DNA from: UBA4744 sp963707435
GTDB lineage: Bacteria > Actinomycetota > Acidimicrobiia > Spongiisociales > UBA4744
NCBI GenBank assembly: GCA_963707435.1
Contig: CAVPPF010000004.1
Coordinates: 186,001 to 250,000 of the forward strand
Direction: 5' to 3'
Length of the DNA stretch: 64,000 nt
Made by a program: the position numbers and the translations under genes. How positions within the stretch are numbered: position 1 is the stretch's first letter; each line of letters starts with the position of its first letter. This document shows positions 58,981 to 64,000 of the stretch, one piece after another. Below the pieces are notes generated by a model, which did not search any database, had not been told where the DNA came from, and was given only the letters and a program-made list of their open reading frames with translations.

Positions 58981-60446
58981 ATGGACAACACCAACGATCT
59001 GGCGGTGCTGCTCGCCTCCCAATACCCGCTGCTGCTGGTGGAGGCACAGGAGGAGCAACGTCTGCTCGACATCATCCGCCAGGCGGCGGAACGGCTCGAC
59101 CTCCCCGTGTGGACGTGGTCGGCCACCGCGGGCTGGCCAAGGATGGCCACCACGCCCAGTATCAGACCATCGACCCGCACGTGGCCCTCGAATTCGTCGG
59201 CGACCTATCCGGTCCGGGCGTGTTCGTTTTTGCGGACGTCCATCCAGTCCTCTCCGACCCGATCGTCATCCGGCGCATCAAAGAGGTAGCCCAGGGAGCC
59301 AGGCGGGGCCAGACCCTCGTGCTCACGGGGCCCCGCAACGAAGTGCCTCCGGAAATCGAGAGCCTCGCCCACCAGTGGTCGCTCAAGCCACCCGACCGAA
59401 CCGAACTTGCGGCGCTGGTGAAGAGAACCCTCGAGACCTTCGCCGCCCGTTCGTTTCCGGTCGTCGTCAATGCGGCTGAAGTCGATCAGATGGTCGATGC
59501 TCTCCTCGGCCTCACGATCACCGAGGCCGAACGGCTGGTCCAGCGCGAAGCGCTGCGCGACGGTCAGATATCGCCGGCAGACATCCCGGCCCTCCGGACC
59601 GCCAAAGCGGAGCTGCTCAATTCGGACGGCATCCTCGAACTCGTAGAAGCCGACGTCGGCACGCTGGACACCATCGGCGGACTCGCCGGCCTCAAGTCGT
59701 GGCTCCGGCTGCGACGACGGGTCATGCTCTCCGACGACTCACTGCCGGGCCTCGACCCGCCCCGGGGCGTGCTCCTCGCCGGGGTCCCCGGATGTGGAAA
59801 ATCGCTCGTGGCCAAGACCCTGGCCCACACGTGGGGATTGCCCCTGGTTTTGCTGGATCCTTCCCGTCTCTACAGCAAGTACATCGGCGAGTCCGAGCAG
59901 CGGCTCACCGCAGCCCTTTCGACGGTTGAAGCCATGGCGCCGGCCGTCCTCTGGATCGACGAGATCGAGAAAGGCCTGGCATCATCGGGCGACGCCGACG
60001 GGGGCGTCAGCCGGAGGCTGCTCGGCACGTTCCTCCGCTGGATGCAGGAACGCCGCGGCGATGTCTTCATGGTGGCGACCGCCAACGATGTCTCCGCCCT
60101 GCCACCGGAATTGCTCCGGCGGGGCCGGTTCGATGAGATCTTCTTCGTCGATCTGCCCGGCACCGACGAGCGAGCGGATATCTTCGCCATCCATCTCGCC
60201 AAGCGCGGCCAGGACCCGGGTCGCTTCGATCTCGCTCCCCTCGTGGCCGCGTCGGAAGGGTTCTCCGGGGCCGAACTGGAGACCGTCGTCGTCGGGGCAC
60301 TGTACCGCGCGCTCGCCGATGAAGGTGATCTGACCACCGACAGCTTGATGAAGGAGCTGGCGGCCACCGTTCCCCTGTCGGTGTCGCGCCGTGAGGACGT
60401 GGCATCGCTGCGGGCCTGGGCCGACGGCCGGGCAGTGTTCGCCTAG
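58981..60446 (+). pseudogene. Ycf46-like AAA ATPase, with a single-base frameshift
   Basis: The N-terminus (ATG 58981, LAVLLASQYPLLLVEAQEEQRLL) reads in one frame to about 59130; the rest continues in the -1 frame (GLAKDGHHAQYQTIDPHVAL). Adding one base in the GCGGGCTGG run joins them into 488 residues. The AAA domain has Walker A LAGVPGCGKSLVAKTLA, Walker B VLWIDEIEKGL, sensor 1 VATANDVSALPPELLRRGRFDE and arginine finger. The N-terminal domain order (PLLLVEAQEE..., FVFADVHPVL...) matches cyanobacterial/plastid Ycf46, of uncertain role. The gene is probably intact in life. Confidence 0.82.
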
Positions 60447-60486
60447 GAGCCCGGGAACCGGCGGCCGGACCGCTATCCTCCCCGGC

Positions 60487-60870
60487 ATGACCGAACGACC
60501 GGCAATCATCCGTATTTCCGAATCAGAAGACGGCGACGATGCTCGCGTCATGATCACCCTGGAGTGGGGCGAGATCGCGTTCCACGGAGAGGCAATCGGC
60601 TCGTCGAGCCCCGGGCACCGTGCTCGCCTGGTGGGGGAAGCAACGCTCGACGCCGTCGAGAAGGTCACCGAAGGCCGCCTCCACCTCGACCTCGAAGCCG
60701 TGGCCACCCAGGACCTCGGGGTGGTGCAGGTTGCACTCGCTCAGGTCAACCTCACGGAAACCGGCGAGTCCCTGGTCGGCAGCGCGCTGGTCGGCGATCA
60801 CGACCCTTCGGCGGCCACCGTCAAGGCAATCCTCGACGCCATCAACCGGAGGCTCTCGACGGTTCTCTAG
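60487..60870 (+). CDS. Small protein of unknown function
   Basis: A 127-residue soluble protein, ATG 60487. It begins with an acidic tip and then alternates strands and helices (ARVMITLEWGEIAFHGEAIG, RARLVGEATLDAVEKVT, LDLEAVATQDLG, VQVALAQVNLT, ATVKAILDAINRRL). The two repeated strand-helix pairs resemble the regulatory/dimer domain of alpha-isopropylmalate synthase-like enzymes, but no enzyme domain is attached. Assigning function would be guesswork. It follows the AAA ATPase gene after 40 bases. Confidence 0.6.
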   Translation: MTERPAIIRISESEDGDDARVMITLEWGEIAFHGEAIGSSSPGHRARLVGEATLDAVEKVTEGRLHLDLEAVATQDLGVVQVALAQVNLTETGESLVGSALVGDHDPSAATVKAILDAINRRLSTVL

Positions 60871-60877
60871 AACCACC

Positions 60878-61357
60878 TCAATCGGTCTCGAGGTCCTGTC
60901 GAAGTCGGATTCTCGCTTGCCGGCGGGCTTCTGCCTCCCGCTGCCTGCGCTCTTCTTCGACATTCTCCGGGGCTACGCCCGGAACGGCCACCGGGCGTCC
61001 ATGCTCGTCGAGGCCCACCATCGTGAGGTAGGCAGTCGTCGTGTGATCGGTGTCTCCCGATACCGGGTCCTCCCGGTGGACGGTGACTTCGATTTCCATG
61101 GACGTGTTCCAGGCCTGGGTCACGCAGGCGGTCAGGCTCAGCACGTCGCCGATGTGGACCGGTGCATGGAACGTGAGCGAGTCGACCTGGGCCGTAACCA
61201 CCCGCCGCTGGGCGTGGCGCATGGCGGCGACGCCCGCAGCCGAGTCGACGAGTTTCATGATCGAACCACCATGTACGAACCCGGCCGTGTTTGCGTCGGT
61301 GATCTGCATGACTTGCGCCATCGTCGTCAGCGACTCAGCCGGGGGTTTGGACTCCAT
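60878..61357 (-). CDS. Hotdog-fold acyl-CoA thioesterase
   Basis: A 159-residue BACH/YciA-type thioesterase. DANTAGFVHGGSIMKLVDSAAGVAA carries the catalytic Asn/Asp and the H-G-G turn; TAQVDSLTFHAPVHIGDVLSL is the second conserved block. It hydrolyses acyl-CoA esters in the cytoplasm; chain-length preference is unknown. ATG 61357 is chosen; a longer frame upstream enters the clpB promoter. It is divergent from clpB. Confidence 0.88.
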   Translation of the reverse strand: MESKPPAESLTTMAQVMQITDANTAGFVHGGSIMKLVDSAAGVAAMRHAQRRVVTAQVDSLTFHAPVHIGDVLSLTACVTQAWNTSMEIEVTVHREDPVSGDTDHTTTAYLTMVGLDEHGRPVAVPGVAPENVEEERRQREAEARRQARIRLRQDLETD

Positions 61358-61453
61358 GCGAACTCCTGAATCTGATAGACTTAGACTTAGATTTATTGGA
61401 ATACCGTGACTACGAAATGGGTTTTCTGAGAAGACCTTACAGGAGCAAACGTC

Positions 61454-64000
61454 ATGGCCATCGATTTCAACAGATTCACGCACCGATCACAACAGGCAAT
61501 GGTGCGCGCCCAGGAGCTCGCCGCCGCGGACCACCATCAGTATGTCGAACCTGCCCACCTGCTCCTGGGTCTTCTCGACCAAACAGACGGCATCGCCTAT
61601 CCGCTCCTGGCGAAGCTCGGTATCCAGGCCCCCGACCTCCGTAAGGACCTCGACGCAGTGCTCGACGGCTTCCCGAAGGTGTACGGCGGCGAGGTGGCGG
61701 TCTCGAAAGGCCTCCTCGAGGTCTTCCAGGCTGCCGAGTCGCGCCGGACGGAAATGCGCGACGACTACCTGTCCGTGGAACACCTCCTCCTGGCCCTGGC
61801 GACCTCGAAGAGCCCGGCGGGCGAGGCACTGCGCGCCCGAGGAGCCGTCGCGCAATCCATGCTGGAAGCCCTGACCGAAATCCGGGGCAATCAGCGCGTG
61901 ACCAGCCAGGATCCCGAGGCAACGTTCGAGGCGCTCGAACAGTACGGGCGCGACCTGACCGAGATGGCTCGCCAGCAGAAGCTCGACCCCGTCATCGGCC
62001 GGGACGACGAGATCAGGCGGGTCATCCAGGTGCTCTCGCGACGAACCAAGAACAATCCGGTTCTCATCGGCGAGCCGGGCGTCGGCAAGACGGCCATCGT
62101 TGAAGGACTGGCCCAGCGAATCGGGAACGGCGACGTCCCCGAAGGCCTGAAGAGCAAGCGGATCGTTGCCCTCGACCTGAGCGCCATGGTGGCCGGAGCC
62201 AAGTATCGCGGCGAGTTCGAAGAGCGCCTCAAGGCCGTGCTGGCCGAGATCAAGGCATCGGAGGGCCAGATCATCACGTTCCTCGACGAGATGCACACGA
62301 TCGTCGGAGCCGGTGCCGCCGAAGGTGCAATGGATGCATCGAACATGCTCAAGCCGATGCTCGCACGGGGCGAATTACGGATGATCGGCGCAACGACCCT
62401 CGACGAGTACCGCAAGCACATAGAAAAGGACGCGGCCCTCGAGCGGCGATTCCAACCGGTGGTCGTCAACCCCCCGAGTGTTGAGGATGCGATCGGTATC
62501 CTGCGCGGGCTCAAAGAGCGGTACGAGGTGCACCACGGGGTCCGCATCACCGATTCGGCCCTGGTGGCGGCGGCCGTGCTTTCCGACCGGTATATCACCG
62601 GCCGGTTCCTGCCCGACAAGGCGATCGACTTGATCGACGAATCGGCCTCACGGCTGCGAATCGAAATCGACTCCATGCCCGAAGAAATCGACGAGCTGGA
62701 GCGGCGCAGCAAACAGCTGGAGATCGAGCGGGCGGCACTCACCAAGGAGACCGATGAGGCTTCCAAGGAACGCCTGACTGCACTCGAACAGGAACTGGCG
62801 GACGTTCAGGAGGAGTCGCAAGGCCTGCAGGCCCACTGGAACCTGGAGAAGGAAGAGATCGGCCGGATCCGCAGCATCAAGCAGCAGACCGAGGAGGCCA
62901 AGGCCGAAGCCGAACGAGCCGAGCGCGGCGGAGACCTCGAACTGGCCGCCCAGATCAGATACGGAACGCTCCCCGAGCTCGAACGAGGTCTCGTCGAGCG
63001 ACAGCAGGAACTGGAGAAGCTGCAGGCCCAGAAGAAGATGTTGAAGGAAGAGGTCGACGAGGAAGACGTCGCCGAGGTGGTCAGCCGCTGGACGGGTGTC
63101 CCCGTCTCCCGCCTGATGGAAGGCGAGGTCGAGAAACTGATCCGGCTCGAAGACCACCTGCACCGGCGCGTCGTCGGTCAGGACGCGGCGGTCACGGCCG
63201 TTGCCAACGCCATCCGTCGCAGTCGAGCCGGCCTGTCGGACCCGCAACGGCCCATCGGGTCCTTCATCTTCCTGGGCCCCACCGGGGTCGGAAAGACGGA
63301 GCTGGCCCGGGCCCTGGCGTGGTTCATGTTCGACGATGAGCGGGCCATGGTTCGCATCGACATGTCGGAGTACATGGAGAAACACAGCGTCTCCAGGCTC
63401 ATCGGCGCCCCTCCCGGCTACGTTGGATACGACGAGGGCGGGCAGCTCACCGAGGCTATCCGCCGGCGTCCCTATTCGGTGATCCTCCTCGACGAGATCG
63501 AAAAAGCGCACGCCGACGTGTTCAACGTGTTGCTTCAGGTCATGGATGACGGCCGCTTGACCGACGGTCAGGGACGGAGCGTCGACTTCTCCAACACGGT
63601 CCTGATCATGACATCCAACCTGGGATCACAGCACATCGAACCGACCAGCAACGACGAGCAGGTCCGCGAACAAGTCATGGCCGTGGTGCAGTCGCACTTC
63701 CGCCCCGAGTTCTTGAACCGGGTCGATGAGGTGATCGTGTTCCATCGGCTCACCCGGGACGACCTCCGCCAAATCGTCGACATCCAGCTCACCCATGTAC
63801 GGGCTCGTCTGGCGAGCCGCCGGATCAGCCTCTCGTTGACGGACGAAGCCAAGGACTGGCTGGCCACCGAGGGGTACGACCCGGCCTACGGTGCCCGGCC
63901 GCTCAAACGGCTCATCCAGACCGAGATCGCCGACAAGCTGGCATTGCAAATCCTGGACGGGACGTTCCGGGAGGACGACGTGGTGGAAGCGGACGTGGGT
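61454..64000 (+). CDS. clpB: Disaggregase ClpB (3' end outside window)
   Basis: 849 codons from ATG 61454 (AGGAG upstream), still open at the window's end; only about 15-20 residues are missing. The N-domain (FTHRSQQAMVRAQELAA), NBD1 Walker A (GEPGVGKTAIVEGLA), the long M-domain coiled coil (about residues 410-530), NBD2 Walker A (GPTGVGKTELARALA) and Walker B (VILLDEIEKAH) are all seen. ClpB resolubilises aggregates with DnaK/DnaJ. Upstream, TAGACT-TAGACT-TAGATT (61376-61393) forms a short tandem repeat flanked by AATCT (61369-61373) / AGATT (61389-61393); no HspR consensus inverted repeat is seen. Confidence 0.97.
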   Translation, partial: MAIDFNRFTHRSQQAMVRAQELAAADHHQYVEPAHLLLGLLDQTDGIAYPLLAKLGIQAPDLRKDLDAVLDGFPKVYGGEVAVSKGLLEVFQAAESRRTEMRDDYLSVEHLLLALATSKSPAGEALRARGAVAQSMLEALTEIRGNQRVTSQDPEATFEALEQYGRDLTEMARQQKLDPVIGRDDEIRRVIQVLSRRTKNNPVLIGEPGVGKTAIVEGLAQRIGNGDVPEGLKSKRIVALDLSAMVAGAKYRGEFEERLKAVLAEIKASEGQIITFLDEMHTIVGAGAAEGAMDASNMLKPMLARGELRMIGATTLDEYRKHIEKDAALERRFQPVVVNPPSVEDAIGILRGLKERYEVHHGVRITDSALVAAAVLSDRYITGRFLPDKAIDLIDESASRLRIEIDSMPEEIDELERRSKQLEIERAALTKETDEASKERLTALEQELADVQEESQGLQAHWNLEKEEIGRIRSIKQQTEEAKAEAERAERGGDLELAAQIRYGTLPELERGLVERQQELEKLQAQKKMLKEEVDEEDVAEVVSRWTGVPVSRLMEGEVEKLIRLEDHLHRRVVGQDAAVTAVANAIRRSRAGLSDPQRPIGSFIFLGPTGVGKTELARALAWFMFDDERAMVRIDMSEYMEKHSVSRLIGAPPGYVGYDEGGQLTEAIRRRPYSVILLDEIEKAHADVFNVLLQVMDDGRLTDGQGRSVDFSNTVLIMTSNLGSQHIEPTSNDEQVREQVMAVVQSHFRPEFLNRVDEVIVFHRLTRDDLRQIVDIQLTHVRARLASRRISLSLTDEAKDWLATEGYDPAYGARPLKRLIQTEIADKLALQILDGTFREDDVVEADVG

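Noticed and set aside
1..64000. tRNA, rRNA, CRISPR arrays, insertion sequences and phage or conjugation genes
   Set aside because: None was recognised: intergenic gaps are short and contain no tRNA-like T-arm/CCA pattern, no regularly spaced repeats and no transposase motifs.

Overview
The window is a GC-rich, gene-dense stretch of bacterial chromosome, most likely from an uncultivated actinomycete (Actinomycetota, plausibly Acidimicrobiia; the class is inference). Reasons: a dnaK-grpE-dnaJ-hspR operon ending in a MerR-type HspR; a response regulator/histidine kinase/HtrA-protease trio in the mycobacterial MprA-MprB-PepD order; a DUF3039 protein; F420/PPOX-type and DrrAB-type ABC genes; frequent GTG and TTG starts. 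No rRNA, tRNA, CRISPR array, insertion sequence or phage gene was recognised.

Layout. 1-9.9 kb: metabolic genes (3' end of threonine synthase, a membrane-anchored YedY-like molybdoenzyme, a sphingosine-phosphate-lyase-like PLP enzyme, a DUF819 membrane protein, a cupin, 3-methyladenine glycosylase I, a YwiC-like protein, pyruvate phosphate dikinase). 10-19 kb: a GNAT acetyltransferase, a YgjP-like metallopeptidase, MsrB, an orphan ParA with a zinc-ribbon partner, an AlkA-like glycosylase, an SDR, a patatin and several unknown proteins. 19-23.3 kb: a leftward MoxR / DUF58 / DUF4129 operon. 23.4-28.6 kb: small genes including two paralogous secreted proteins built from the same helical module, an EVE protein, DUF3039 and a PAP2 phosphatase. 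28.6-36 kb: the envelope-stress trio and a GbsR-controlled ABC-2 exporter. 36-41.4 kb: a decayed gene end, two CYTH-like genes, an aldehyde dehydrogenase and a DrrAB exporter with its TetR repressor.

41.6-50.6 kb is the most unusual part. A rightward cassette encodes a peptide-type ABC exporter, a nucleotidyltransferase-5 protein and an HPr-kinase-like protein, the same trio (D, N, K) that tailors and exports phosphorylated lasso peptides, but no precursor, cyclase or leader peptidase is seen beside it. It converges on a leftward oligopeptide-importer operon that has an aminoglycoside-phosphotransferase-like kinase inside it and no ATPase genes. Next to it lies an amidohydrolase pseudogene, then an arsenite methyltransferase with a clear sigma-70 promoter.

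51.5-64 kb: protein quality control and RNA repair (dnaK, grpE, dnaJ, hspR; rtcB, mscL, archease; a Ycf46-like AAA ATPase; a thioesterase; clpB running off the end). Two otherwise well-conserved genes here, grpE and the Ycf46-like ATPase, each carry a single-base frameshift in GC-rich sequence, which may be assembly error. A palindromic 37-53 bp repeat occurs twice, about 52 kb apart.
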